Shown here: one piece after another, positions 25,358 to 33,465 of the stretch
How the letters are laid out: every line of letters begins with the position of its first letter
How positions within the stretch are numbered: position 1 is the stretch's first letter
Assembly (NCBI GenBank): GCA_003222395.1
Contig: QHWB01000054.1
Location: 7,032-71,031 of the forward strand
Source of the DNA: Acidobacteriota bacterium
GTDB lineage: Bacteria; Acidobacteriota; Vicinamibacteria; Vicinamibacterales; CAVVIG01
Length of the DNA: 64,000 nucleotides
Reading direction: 5' to 3'
The notes under the pieces: generated by a model
The model's database searches: none
The model's input: the letters and a program-made list of their open reading frames with translations, nothing else
What the model was told of the DNA's origin: nothing
Made by a program: the position numbers and the translations under genes

Positions 25358-25664
25358 AGGAGTGCGCGTCGACTCAGCAAGAAAAACGCCATAAGGGATG
25401 TTGTCGGAACCATTCGCAATTCGCGCGCTGGCCGGAACGACGCGCGTCCGAAGACGCACGCCGGGCCGACTTTTGTCGCGGGTCGCAGAATTAGACACGC
25501 ACGCCGCCGACTGTTTTCGTGCACGACTGAATTCGGGCGAACCGAGACCTTAGTCCACTGCGAAGCAGACCTTTTCGAGCTCACGCCGTTCATCGCCGCC
25601 CAATGTTCGAGAAAGACGCGTTGGCGAACTCTTTGCTCAACGCTGCGGCGGCGTTCATCGACAC
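25358..25664. other. divergent intergenic region between the secreted-protein operon and the export operon
   Basis: About 300 bases from which both operons must be transcribed in opposite directions. I could not pick out convincing -35/-10 boxes or a riboswitch-like fold. Confidence 0.4.
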
Positions 25665-26477
25665 ATGACCAATCGACATTCACAACTGGCGGCAGACGTT
25701 TGCGAGATCGTCGGCGAACAACGTGAGTATCGCGAGCTGCTCGTGCGCCTCACGGCGCGCGACCTGCTCCTGCGCTACAAGCAGACCGTGATGGGCGTCG
25801 GCTGGGCGATGTTCATGCCGCTCGTCAACACCGCCGTCTTCTCCCTGATCTTCATGCGCGTGGCGCCGATCGACGCGGGCCTCCCGTATCCGGTGTTCGC
25901 GTACTGCGGGCTCCTCGCCTGGAACTTCTTCGCGGCGTCGCAGCGCTTCGCCGTCGTGTCGCTCACGAGCAACACGAACCTGGTCACGAAGGTGTACTGC
26001 CCGCGGGAGATGTTCCCGTTCTCCGCCATCGCCGTGTCGCTCGTCGACTTCGCGGTCGGGTCGCTGGTGCTGGCCGGGCTGATGGCCTATTACCGCATCG
26101 GGGTCGGCTGGCCGCTCCTCCTGCTGCCGGTCGTCGTCGTCGTCCACGTCGCGTTCACCACGGCGGTCGCGCTGCTGCTGGCGATGGCGAACCTGTTCTA
26201 CCGCGACGTGAAGTACCTCTTCGAGATCGTCCTGACCGTCTGGATGTTCGCCTCGTCGGTCGTGTACCCGATCGACCGCGTCGGCGGCCGTCTCGGCGCG
26301 CTCCTCATGCTGAACCCGATGACTCCGATCATCGACGCGTACCGCGCGACGCTGCTGCGCCAGGAACTGCCCGCAGCGGCGCCGTTCGCGTACGCCGCCG
26401 TCGTCGCCATGGCGATGCTGGCCGTCGCGTGGGTGTCGTTCCATCGAGCCGAGTTCCAGTTCGCGGAGAACATCTGA
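25665..26477 (+). CDS. wzm: polysaccharide ABC exporter, permease subunit (Wzm-like)
   Basis: The 270-residue integral membrane protein of the ABC-2 type has about six hydrophobic segments. The N-terminal cytoplasmic part reads LLVRLTARDLLLRYKQTVMG, followed by GWAMFMPLVNTAVFSLIF and, near the end, LNPMTPIIDAYRATLL, all characteristic of O-antigen/teichoic-acid export permeases. It pairs with the ATPase gene that starts one base after its stop, forming the exporter that moves a finished lipid-linked glycan across the inner membrane. It is first in the forward operon; no clear Shine-Dalgarno is seen before the ATG. Confidence 0.9.
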   Translation: MTNRHSQLAADVCEIVGEQREYRELLVRLTARDLLLRYKQTVMGVGWAMFMPLVNTAVFSLIFMRVAPIDAGLPYPVFAYCGLLAWNFFAASQRFAVVSLTSNTNLVTKVYCPREMFPFSAIAVSLVDFAVGSLVLAGLMAYYRIGVGWPLLLLPVVVVVHVAFTTAVALLLAMANLFYRDVKYLFEIVLTVWMFASSVVYPIDRVGGRLGALLMLNPMTPIIDAYRATLLRQELPAAAPFAYAAVVAMAMLAVAWVSFHRAEFQFAENI

Positions 26478-26478
26478 C

Positions 26479-27723
26479 ATGGAACGCGCCCCGATCGTCT
26501 TCGAATCCGTCTGGAAGAAGTTCCGCCGCGGCGAGCGTCACGACAGCCTGCGCGATCTGATCCCGTCGATCGTCCGCCGCGTGTCGGGCCGCGCCGTACG
26601 CGACGAGCTCGTCGACCAGGAGTTCTGGGCGGTGCGCGACGTGTCGTTTTCGGTCGGCGCGGGCGAGGCGCTCGGCATCATCGGGCCGAACGGCGCCGGC
26701 AAATCGACCATCCTCAAGCTCCTGACCCGGATCCTCAAGCCGACGCGCGGCCGATGCGAGGTGCGCGGCCGCGCCGGCGCGCTCATCGAGGTGGCCGCCG
26801 GGTTCCATCCCGATCTCACCGGGCGCGAGAACGTGTTCCTGCAGGGCGCGCTGATGGGGATGAAGCAGGCCGAGATCGGCCGCAAGTTCGACGAGATCGT
26901 CGAGTTCGCCGGCGTCTCGGAGTTCATCGACACGCCCGTGAAGCGCTACTCGTCGGGGATGAACGCGCGCCTCGGCTTCGCGATCGCCGCGCATCTCGAC
27001 CCCGACGTGCTGATCATCGACGAGGTGCTGAGCGTGGGCGACGCGCGCTTCCAGGAGCGCTGCCTCGAGCGCATGCGCGAGCTGCGCAGGCGCGGCACGC
27101 CGCTCGTGTTCGTGTCGCACAATCTGCTGGCGGTGCTCGAGCTCTGCACGCGGGCGCTCTTGATCGAGCGCGGGCGCGTCCGCTTCGACGGCACGCCGGC
27201 GGCGACGATTCAGGAATATCGCAGCGCGAGACCGTCGGGCGACGAGCCGTCCCACGACGGCGACGCGCGCATCACCGGCGTCCAGCTCCTCGATCAGCGC
27301 GGCCGTCCCGCGCACGCGATCGAAACGGACGGCTGGCTGACGGTCCGCATTCACTACGAGACATCGCGGCCGATCGATCGGCCGCACTTCGGCGTCGATG
27401 TCGTGCGCGGCGACGGCGTCCACTGCTACGGCACCAACACGCGCATCGATCGACTCGAGATCGCGGAGATCGACGGCGCCGGCCACGTCGACCTCGTCAT
27501 CCCGCGCCTGTGCCTGCTGCCCGGCTGCTATTCGCTGTCGGTCGCCATCCAGGACACGCACGGCGTCCGGCCGCACGACGTGCAGTACCAGGCGTACCCG
27601 TTTGCCGTGACCTCAGAACGCCGCGATCTCGGTCTCGTGTACCTGGAGCACCGGTGGCAGCTCAATCAGTTGTCGGTCGGCCAGTCCTCGGTCGTCAATC
27701 TCAACGGAGTCGCAACTCGATGA
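26479..27723 (+). CDS. wzt: polysaccharide ABC exporter, ATPase subunit with C-terminal glycan-binding domain (Wzt-like)
   Basis: The 414-residue protein has a nucleotide-binding domain over residues 1-250: Walker A GPNGAGKST, signature YSSGMNARL, Walker B VLIIDEVL and the switch His in VFVSHN. Residues about 265-410 form a separate domain (GDARITGVQLLDQRGR, VDVVRGDGVHCYGTNTR, LLPGCYSLSVAIQD), as in Wzt_C modules that recognise the end-modified polysaccharide. A Wzt with this extension usually belongs to systems in which chain length is set by capping the non-reducing end, often by methylation or phosphorylation; a methyltransferase is present in the converging operon. It overlaps the next gene by ATGA. 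Confidence 0.9.
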   Translation: MERAPIVFESVWKKFRRGERHDSLRDLIPSIVRRVSGRAVRDELVDQEFWAVRDVSFSVGAGEALGIIGPNGAGKSTILKLLTRILKPTRGRCEVRGRAGALIEVAAGFHPDLTGRENVFLQGALMGMKQAEIGRKFDEIVEFAGVSEFIDTPVKRYSSGMNARLGFAIAAHLDPDVLIIDEVLSVGDARFQERCLERMRELRRRGTPLVFVSHNLLAVLELCTRALLIERGRVRFDGTPAATIQEYRSARPSGDEPSHDGDARITGVQLLDQRGRPAHAIETDGWLTVRIHYETSRPIDRPHFGVDVVRGDGVHCYGTNTRIDRLEIAEIDGAGHVDLVIPRLCLLPGCYSLSVAIQDTHGVRPHDVQYQAYPFAVTSERRDLGLVYLEHRWQLNQLSVGQSSVVNLNGVATR

Positions 27724-28208
27724 TCGCGCCCGACGTCACGCTCGGCGACAACGTCGTCATCCATCATCCGCAGCTCGTGAACCTGTATGGCTGCCGCATC
27801 GGCGAAGCGTCGCGCATCGGCGCGTTCGTCGAGATCCAGCGCGGCGTGATCGTCGGCCGGCGCTGCAAGATCTCCAGCCACAGCTTCATCTGCGACGGGG
27901 TGACGATCGAGGACGGCGTCTTCGTCGGCCACGGCGTCATGTTCACCAACGATCGCTTTCCGCGGGCGCTGACGCCCGACGGCCGGCTGCAGACCGACGC
28001 CGACTGGGAGCTGGTGCCGACGCGCGTCGGCCGCGGCGCCTCGATCGGCAGCAACGCCACCATTCTTCCCGGCGTGACCATCGGCGAAGGCGCCCTGGTC
28101 GGCGCCGGCGCCGTCGTCACACGCGACGTGCCGCCTTACGCGGTCGTCGCCGGAGTACCCGCGCGCGTTGTCGGCAGCGCGAGCGGCGCAGCACAGCAAA
28201 GGAGTTGA
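27720..28208 (+). CDS. hexapeptide-repeat N-acyltransferase (WbpD/WlbB-like)
   Basis: The 162 residues are built almost entirely of left-handed beta-helix hexapeptides (CRIGEASRIGAFVEIQRG, GRGASIGSNATILPGVTIGE) and end GVPARVV. GHGVMFTND fits the conserved segment of WlbB/WbpD acetyltransferases that acetylate the 3-amino group of UDP-2-acetamido-3-amino-glucuronate. The gene starts inside the end of wzt (ATGA) and is followed by a Gfo/Idh dehydrogenase and a DegT aminotransferase. That trio is the set needed to make UDP-2,3-diacetamido-type sugars. The exact substrate is inferred. Confidence 0.75.
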   Translation: MIAPDVTLGDNVVIHHPQLVNLYGCRIGEASRIGAFVEIQRGVIVGRRCKISSHSFICDGVTIEDGVFVGHGVMFTNDRFPRALTPDGRLQTDADWELVPTRVGRGASIGSNATILPGVTIGEGALVGAGAVVTRDVPPYAVVAGVPARVVGSASGAAQQRS

Positions 28209-28211
28209 GCG

Positions 28212-29258
28212 GTGATTCGACTGGGAGTCGTCGGATACGGGTATTGGGGACCGAACATCGTGCGCAATTTCGCCGAGGTCCCCGGGTGTCAGGTCGTCGC
28301 CGTCTGCGACATGCGGCCGGAGCGGCTGGCCGCGGTCCGCAGCCGGTTCCCCGCAGTGAAGACGTTCGCCGACCCGAACGAGCTCGTCAGCGACCGCCGC
28401 ATCGACGCGGTCGCGATCGTCACGCCGGTGTCGACGCACTACGACCTCACGATGCAGGCGCTGAAGGCGGGCAAGCACGTGCTCGTCGAGAAGCCGCTCG
28501 CGTCGACGTCGGAGGAGGCGGCGCGGCTGGTCGACGAGGCGGACCGGCGCGGCGTGGTGCTGAGCGTCGACCACACGTTCGTCTACACCGGCGCGGTCCG
28601 CAAGATTCGCGAGCTGATCGCGACGGAGGTCGGCGACATCTATTACTACGACTCCGTTCGCGTGAACCTCGGGCTGATTCAGCACGACGTCAGCGTGCTG
28701 TGGGATCTCGCGGTGCACGACCTCGCGATCATGGACCACGTTCTCCCGCTGCAGCCGTGCGCCGTGTCGGCGACCGGCATGAGCCACCTGGCCGGCAAGC
28801 CGGAGAACATCGCGTTCCTGACGCTCTTCTTCGACAACCACCTCATCGCGCACCTGCACGTGAACTGGCTCGCGCCGGTCAAGGTGCGGCGCACGCTGAT
28901 TGGCGGCAGCCGCAAGATGATCGTCTACGACGATCTCGAGCCGAGCGAGAAGGTCAAGGTCTACGACAAGGGCGTCACGATCAACGGCCAGGCCAACAAC
29001 GGCGACGTGACCGCCAACCAGCGCTATCGCATGCTCGTCGACTACCGGTCCGGCGACATGTTCGCGCCGCAGCTCGATATCACCGAGGCGCTGACGACCG
29101 AAGCCAGACATTTCATTTCCTGCGTCGAAGGCGGGCGGCCGACGCTGACCGACGGCCACGCCGGCCTTCGCGTGGTGCGGATCCTCGAAGCGGCGACGCG
29201 GTCCATCGCCGCGCGCGGCCGCATCGTCGAGCTCGACGCCATGGGGTGTGCCGCATGA
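28212..29258 (+). CDS. Gfo/Idh/MocA-family sugar-nucleotide dehydrogenase
   Basis: The 348-residue protein starts at GTG three bases after the preceding stop. The Rossmann motif is GVVGYGYWGPN (residues 5-15), and the family signature EKPLA is present with its catalytic Lys. The C-terminal alpha/beta domain reads HDLAIMDHVL and MLVDYRSGDMF. With the neighbouring acyltransferase and aminotransferase it most likely oxidises C3 of a UDP-sugar acid (WlbA/WbpB-like), giving the keto sugar for transamination; the assignment rests on context. It overlaps the next start by ATGA. Confidence 0.75.
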   Translation: MIRLGVVGYGYWGPNIVRNFAEVPGCQVVAVCDMRPERLAAVRSRFPAVKTFADPNELVSDRRIDAVAIVTPVSTHYDLTMQALKAGKHVLVEKPLASTSEEAARLVDEADRRGVVLSVDHTFVYTGAVRKIRELIATEVGDIYYYDSVRVNLGLIQHDVSVLWDLAVHDLAIMDHVLPLQPCAVSATGMSHLAGKPENIAFLTLFFDNHLIAHLHVNWLAPVKVRRTLIGGSRKMIVYDDLEPSEKVKVYDKGVTINGQANNGDVTANQRYRMLVDYRSGDMFAPQLDITEALTTEARHFISCVEGGRPTLTDGHAGLRVVRILEAATRSIAARGRIVELDAMGCAA

Positions 29259-30379
29259 TTCCGTTTCTCGATCTTCGCGCGCAGTACTCGTCGATCAAAG
29301 ACGAGATTCAGCAGGCAGTCACGGGTGTCTTCGAGTCGGGCCAGTTCGTCCTCGGCGAGGACGTGGCCGCGTTCGAGTCGGAGTTCGCGCGCTACGTCGG
29401 CGCCGCACACGGCATCGCCGTCAATACCGGCACGAGCGCGCTGCATCTGGCGCTGCTCGCCGCGGGCGTCGGTCCCGGCGACGAAGTCATCACGGTGCCG
29501 TTCACGTTCGTCGCGACCGTCGCGGCCATCTGCTACACCGGCGCACGACCCGTGTTCGTCGACGTCGATCCGCGGTCGTTCACGCTCGACGTCGCGCAGC
29601 TCGAAGCGGCGATCACGCCGAAGACGAAGGCGATTCTTCCGGTCCACATCTACGGACAGCCCGCCGATATGGATCCGATTCTCGCCATCGCGCGCGAGCG
29701 CAATCTGATCGTCATCGAAGACGCGTGCCAGGCGCACGGCGCGGAGTACCGCGGCCGCCGCGTCGGCAGCATCGGCGACCTCGCGTGTTTCAGCTTCTAT
29801 CCGGGCAAGAACCTTGGCGCCTGCGGCGAAGGCGGCCTCGTCACGACGAGCAACGCCCGCTACGCCGAGACGATCCGCATGCTGCGCGACTGGGGTCAGG
29901 CGAAGAAGTACCACCACGTGCTGCGGGGCTACAACTACCGGATGGAGGGGCTGCAGGGCGCGATTCTCCGCGTCAAGCTGCGCCACCTCGAGGCGTGGAC
30001 GGCGCTGCGCCGCAGCCGCGCCGCGGAGTACGCCGTGTTCCTGAAGGCCGCCGACGTCGTCGCGCCGCCCGAGATGTCGTACGCGCGCCACGTGTACCAC
30101 GTCTACGCCGTGCGCACGACCGATCGCACCCAACTGCAGCGGACGCTGCAGTCCTACGGCGTGCAGACCGGCATCCATTACCCGATTCCGGTGCACCTGC
30201 AGGAGGCCTATCGCGACCTCGGTTACACCGCCGGCACGTTTCCGGAGTCGGAGCGCGCGGCAAACGAGGTGCTCTCGCTGCCGATGTATCCCGAGCTGTC
30301 GAACAGCCAGATCGAAATCGTCGCGGCCGCTGTGAAAAGCGGAGAGCGTGTCGAGAGAGTCGCGGCGAGGGCCTCATAG
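29255..30379 (+). CDS. DegT/DnrJ/EryC1 sugar aminotransferase (first copy)
   Basis: The 374-residue PLP enzyme of fold type I begins MIPFLDLRAQY, with cofactor-binding NTGTSALHLAL and IEDACQAHGA. The Schiff-base Lys is K185 in SFYPGKNLGACGEGG, and HVYHVYAVRT with the QTGIHYPIP block follows. It transfers an amino group from glutamate to a keto sugar nucleotide. In this operon it should act on the product of the Gfo/Idh dehydrogenase, matching WbpE/WlbC. Its TAG shares a base with the GTG start of the E1-like gene, so the sugar enzymes and the E1/E2 pair are translated as one unit. Confidence 0.85.
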   Translation: MIPFLDLRAQYSSIKDEIQQAVTGVFESGQFVLGEDVAAFESEFARYVGAAHGIAVNTGTSALHLALLAAGVGPGDEVITVPFTFVATVAAICYTGARPVFVDVDPRSFTLDVAQLEAAITPKTKAILPVHIYGQPADMDPILAIARERNLIVIEDACQAHGAEYRGRRVGSIGDLACFSFYPGKNLGACGEGGLVTTSNARYAETIRMLRDWGQAKKYHHVLRGYNYRMEGLQGAILRVKLRHLEAWTALRRSRAAEYAVFLKAADVVAPPEMSYARHVYHVYAVRTTDRTQLQRTLQSYGVQTGIHYPIPVHLQEAYRDLGYTAGTFPESERAANEVLSLPMYPELSNSQIEIVAAAVKSGERVERVAARAS

Positions 30380-32364
30380 TGGACGTGCTCGTCGCAGCCC
30401 CCGCTCGTCGCTCGCCGGTCCGATCGGTCGTCGAGTCGGCCCTCCGGATCCGCGCGTTCGAGCGCGCGCTGCTCGATTTGTTCAAGGGGGGCCACTTGTC
30501 GGGCACGGTGCACACGTGCATCGGCCAGGAGCTGTGCGCGGCCGCGCTGCATCCACACCTGCGGCCGGGCGTCGATGCGTTCTTCGCGACGCACCGCGGA
30601 CACGGGCACTATCTCGCCTACGGCGGCAGCGACGACGCGCTCCTCTCCGAGCTGATGGGGCGCGAGGGCGCGCTCTGCCTGGGGCGGGGCGGCACACAAA
30701 ACCTGCGGTACCGGCGCTTCTTCTCGGCCGGCATTCAGGGCGGCAGCACCCCCGTTGCGACGGGCTACGCCTGGGCGCTCAAGCGCCGCGGCGAACGGGC
30801 GGTCGTCGTCGCGCAAATCGGCGACGGCACGATGGGCGAAGGCACCGTGTACGAAGCGTTCACGTTTGCCGTGCTCCTCGGCGCGCCCGTTTTGTTCCTC
30901 CTCGAGTGGAACGGTTGGGCGCAGTCGACCGACGTCCGCACCACGACACCGGGTCATGTTCTCGCGCGGGCGGCCGCGTTCGGCCTTCCGACGCATCGCA
31001 TGAGCGACGACGATCCCGCGGCGCTGTCCGCTCATCTCGGCGAAGTCGTGGAACGCGTCCGGCGCGGCGGACCGTTCCTGCAGATCATCGACACGCGCCG
31101 CCTGATGGCGCACAGCAAAGGGGATGACGACCGTCCGAAGGACCTGGTCGACGCGCTGTGGCGGACCGATCCGCTCGCGCGGCTCGCGGCCGAAGACGAC
31201 GATTTGCGCGCGCTGCTGGAGGACGCGGAAGCCGAGACCGCGCGCGCCGCGACGGCAATCTTCGCGCGCCCGATGTTGCGCCACGGCGACGTGTCGCCGC
31301 TGCCGCCGTCCACCGTCGTGCGGCGCAGTCTGGAGCTGCACGCGGACCGCGGCCAGATGTCGTGGGGCCGGGGCGCAGAGGAACTGAATCGCGCGCTGCA
31401 CGCGCTGATGCGCGACGATCCGCGGGTGATCCTCCTCGGGGAGGATCTGTTGGATCCGTACGGCGGCGCCTTCAAGGTCAGTCGCGGCCTCTCGACCAGC
31501 TTTCCCGATCAGGTCTTCTCGACGCCCATCGCTGAAGCCGCCATCGCAGGCGTCGCCAACGGCATGGCGCTCGCGGGACTCCGCCCGATCGCCGAGATCA
31601 TGTTCGCCGACTTCGTGACGCTCGCGACCGATCAGCTCGTGAACTTCGCGGCGAAGTTCCACTACATGTACGCCGGCGAGGTGACGTGTCCCGTCACCGT
31701 GCGTCTCGCGTCGGGCGGCGGCAGAGGGTACGGACCGACTCACAGCCAGAGCCTCGAGCGGCTGTTCTGCGGCATCCCCGGCCTGCGCGTCGTCGCGCTC
31801 TCGCAGCGGCACGATGTCGCGCGCCTGTTGACCGACGTCGTCGCGACCGACGAGAGCCCTGTCGTCTTCGTCGAGCAGAAGGCGCTCTACGGTCAGAAGC
31901 TCGCGTCGACGCCGCCGATCGACGCCGAAATCGTGCCGGCCGAACGCGCGAACGGCGACTATCCGCCGCTCTGCTACGCGCCGGTTCGCAACGGCGCCGC
32001 CGACGTGACGGTCGTCACCTACGGCGGGACGACCGCGCTCGCCGAGAAAGCGATGGAGACGCTCGTCGAAGAACAGGAGCTGCGCTTCGATTACGTCATC
32101 CTCACGCAGCTCTGGCCGCTCGACGTCGCCGAGATCGCGGCATCGGTCCGCCGCACCGGTCGACTGGTCGTCGTCGAGGAGAGCGTGACGGCCTTCGGTG
32201 TCGCCGCCGCCGTCATCGCGGCGGTCGCGCAGCAGATGTCGAGCGCGTTCAAGGCGCGCGCCGTCGGATCGCGCCACGTGCCGATTCCGAGCGCCAGGCA
32301 TCTCGAGGACGAGGTGCTTCCAACCGTTGACGAGGTGGTCCGTGCTGTCGCCGACATGCTGTAA
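30379..32364 (+). CDS. fused alpha-beta thiamine-diphosphate E1 of a 2-oxoacid dehydrogenase type
   Basis: The 661-residue protein starts at GTG overlapping the preceding stop by one base. Residues about 1-320 are an E1-alpha: KGGHLSGTVHTCIGQE, THRGHGHYLAYGG, the ThDP motif G148-D-G.. reading GDGTMGEGTVYEAF, and EWNGWAQST at 176. Residues about 330-661 are an E1-beta: ILLGEDLLDPYGGAFKVSRG, the catalytic Glu386 in TPIAEAAIAGVANG, FADFVTLATDQLVN, and His455 in GYGPTHSQSLE. The subunits are usually two genes. Such an enzyme decarboxylates a 2-oxo acid and places the acyl group on a lipoyl domain. The next gene supplies a lipoyl domain, and the surrounding genes make sugars, so a role in glycan acylation and not central metabolism is inferred. 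Confidence 0.85.
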   Translation: MDVLVAAPARRSPVRSVVESALRIRAFERALLDLFKGGHLSGTVHTCIGQELCAAALHPHLRPGVDAFFATHRGHGHYLAYGGSDDALLSELMGREGALCLGRGGTQNLRYRRFFSAGIQGGSTPVATGYAWALKRRGERAVVVAQIGDGTMGEGTVYEAFTFAVLLGAPVLFLLEWNGWAQSTDVRTTTPGHVLARAAAFGLPTHRMSDDDPAALSAHLGEVVERVRRGGPFLQIIDTRRLMAHSKGDDDRPKDLVDALWRTDPLARLAAEDDDLRALLEDAEAETARAATAIFARPMLRHGDVSPLPPSTVVRRSLELHADRGQMSWGRGAEELNRALHALMRDDPRVILLGEDLLDPYGGAFKVSRGLSTSFPDQVFSTPIAEAAIAGVANGMALAGLRPIAEIMFADFVTLATDQLVNFAAKFHYMYAGEVTCPVTVRLASGGGRGYGPTHSQSLERLFCGIPGLRVVALSQRHDVARLLTDVVATDESPVVFVEQKALYGQKLASTPPIDAEIVPAERANGDYPPLCYAPVRNGAADVTVVTYGGTTALAEKAMETLVEEQELRFDYVILTQLWPLDVAEIAASVRRTGRLVVVEESVTAFGVAAAVIAAVAQQMSSAFKARAVGSRHVPIPSARHLEDEVLPTVDEVVRAVADML

Positions 32365-32383
32365 CGTTTCGACCGGAGACGTT

Positions 32384-33454
32384 ATGACAGCACCGACGCC
32401 GTATCGCATCGTGTCAGCGCCGCGCATGGGCACCAACGACGACGTGGTTCGCGTGCTCAGATGGCTCGTGGACGACGGACAGCGGGTCGAGCCGGCCACG
32501 CTCGTCCTCATCGTCGAGACGACGAAGGCGAGTGTCGAGGTCGAAGCCGAAAGCGCCGGCTACCTGTTCCGGCTCGTCGAGCCGGACACGGAGGTCCCGG
32601 TCGGCGCGCCGGTGGCCGTCGTATCGGACACGCCGTCGCGTCCCGCTCTCGAGACGGAGCCGTCCCGCGGGGCAGGGGACCGTCTTAAGACCGTCCCCTA
32701 CCAACCCGGGTCGCAGCTGGTGACGCGAAGCGCACGCGTGCTGATCGAGCAGCACGGGCTGTCGCTCGAACCGTTCGCCGCGTTGAGCGTCGTCAGGGCA
32801 TCAGACGTCGAGGACTACCTCGCGACGCAGGCGGTTGCCGCCGCGCCTTCACCGCTTCGCGCGCCGTCGCCTGAAGACGAAGCGAAGTGGGCCGCGATGC
32901 TCGCGTCGCCGATCTACCGCGACGTGCAGGAAATGCTGTCGCTGCTTCGGGCGCGCATGCAGGGCAAGTTCGATCGCCACGTGCCGATCGGCACGCTGCT
33001 CGGCGATCGCTGGCAGCTGGCGAAAGAGCACGGTTTCGGGGAAGGGACGTCGGTCTACGACGAATGCCTCATCAAGGGCACCGTGCGCGTCGGCAACCAC
33101 TGCTGGATCGGACCGTACACGATCCTCGATGGCCAGAACGCGCCGCTCGTCATCGGCGACTGGGTCGACATCGGATCGGGCACGCAGCTCTACACGCACG
33201 ACTCGATCGAGCGGGCGCTCACCGGCGGCCGCGCGCCGCTGGCGACGGGGCCGATCACGATCGGCAACTACTGCTTCATCGCGCCGATGGTGGCGATCGG
33301 CCCGGGTACCACGATCGGCGAGCACTCGTTCGTGGCGGCCGGCAGCTACGTGCAGGGACGATTCAAGCCATACAGCTATATCGCGGGCAACCCGGCCCGT
33401 AAGGTCGGGACCGTGGAGATCGACGGCGACCGCGCGCGGATTCGGCGCAGCTGA
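32384..33454 (+). CDS. lipoyl domain + subunit-binding domain + left-handed beta-helix acyltransferase
   Basis: The 356-residue protein has CGGAGAC ahead of the ATG. Residues 5-80 are a lipoyl domain with the lipoylation site K48 in VETTKASVEV. After a linker, residues 112-148 (TRSARVLIEQHGLSLEPFAA, VRASDVEDYLA) form a peripheral-subunit-binding domain of the kind that docks E1 or E3. Where an E2 would have its catalytic core, residues about 215-345 are hexapeptide repeats of an O-acetyltransferase (YTHDSIE with H272, ITIGNYCFIAPMVAIGPGTT, YIAGNPARK). No HxxxDG motif of E2 enzymes is present. The likely reaction is transfer of an acyl group from the lipoyl arm, charged by the preceding E1, to a sugar. 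That route is an inference; the architecture is seen directly. Confidence 0.8.
   Translation: MTAPTPYRIVSAPRMGTNDDVVRVLRWLVDDGQRVEPATLVLIVETTKASVEVEAESAGYLFRLVEPDTEVPVGAPVAVVSDTPSRPALETEPSRGAGDRLKTVPYQPGSQLVTRSARVLIEQHGLSLEPFAALSVVRASDVEDYLATQAVAAAPSPLRAPSPEDEAKWAAMLASPIYRDVQEMLSLLRARMQGKFDRHVPIGTLLGDRWQLAKEHGFGEGTSVYDECLIKGTVRVGNHCWIGPYTILDGQNAPLVIGDWVDIGSGTQLYTHDSIERALTGGRAPLATGPITIGNYCFIAPMVAIGPGTTIGEHSFVAAGSYVQGRFKPYSYIAGNPARKVGTVEIDGDRARIRRS
32674..32699. repeat. 26-bp palindrome inside a coding linker
   Basis: AGGGGAC-C-GTCTTAAGAC-C-GTCCCCT is self-complementary except for one C/C mismatch pair and is centred on CTTAAG. It encodes residues 97-106, in the linker between the lipoyl and subunit-binding domains, in frame. 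It looks like a dispersed palindromic element tolerated in a flexible linker. Confidence 0.7.
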
Positions 33455-33465
33455 CAGGAGACGGC

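Noticed and set aside
30379-32364. Housekeeping pyruvate or branched-chain dehydrogenase E1
   Set aside because: There is no E2 with a catalytic acyltransferase core and no E3 nearby, and the gene is translationally joined to sugar-nucleotide genes; a dedicated role fits better, though housekeeping activity cannot be excluded.
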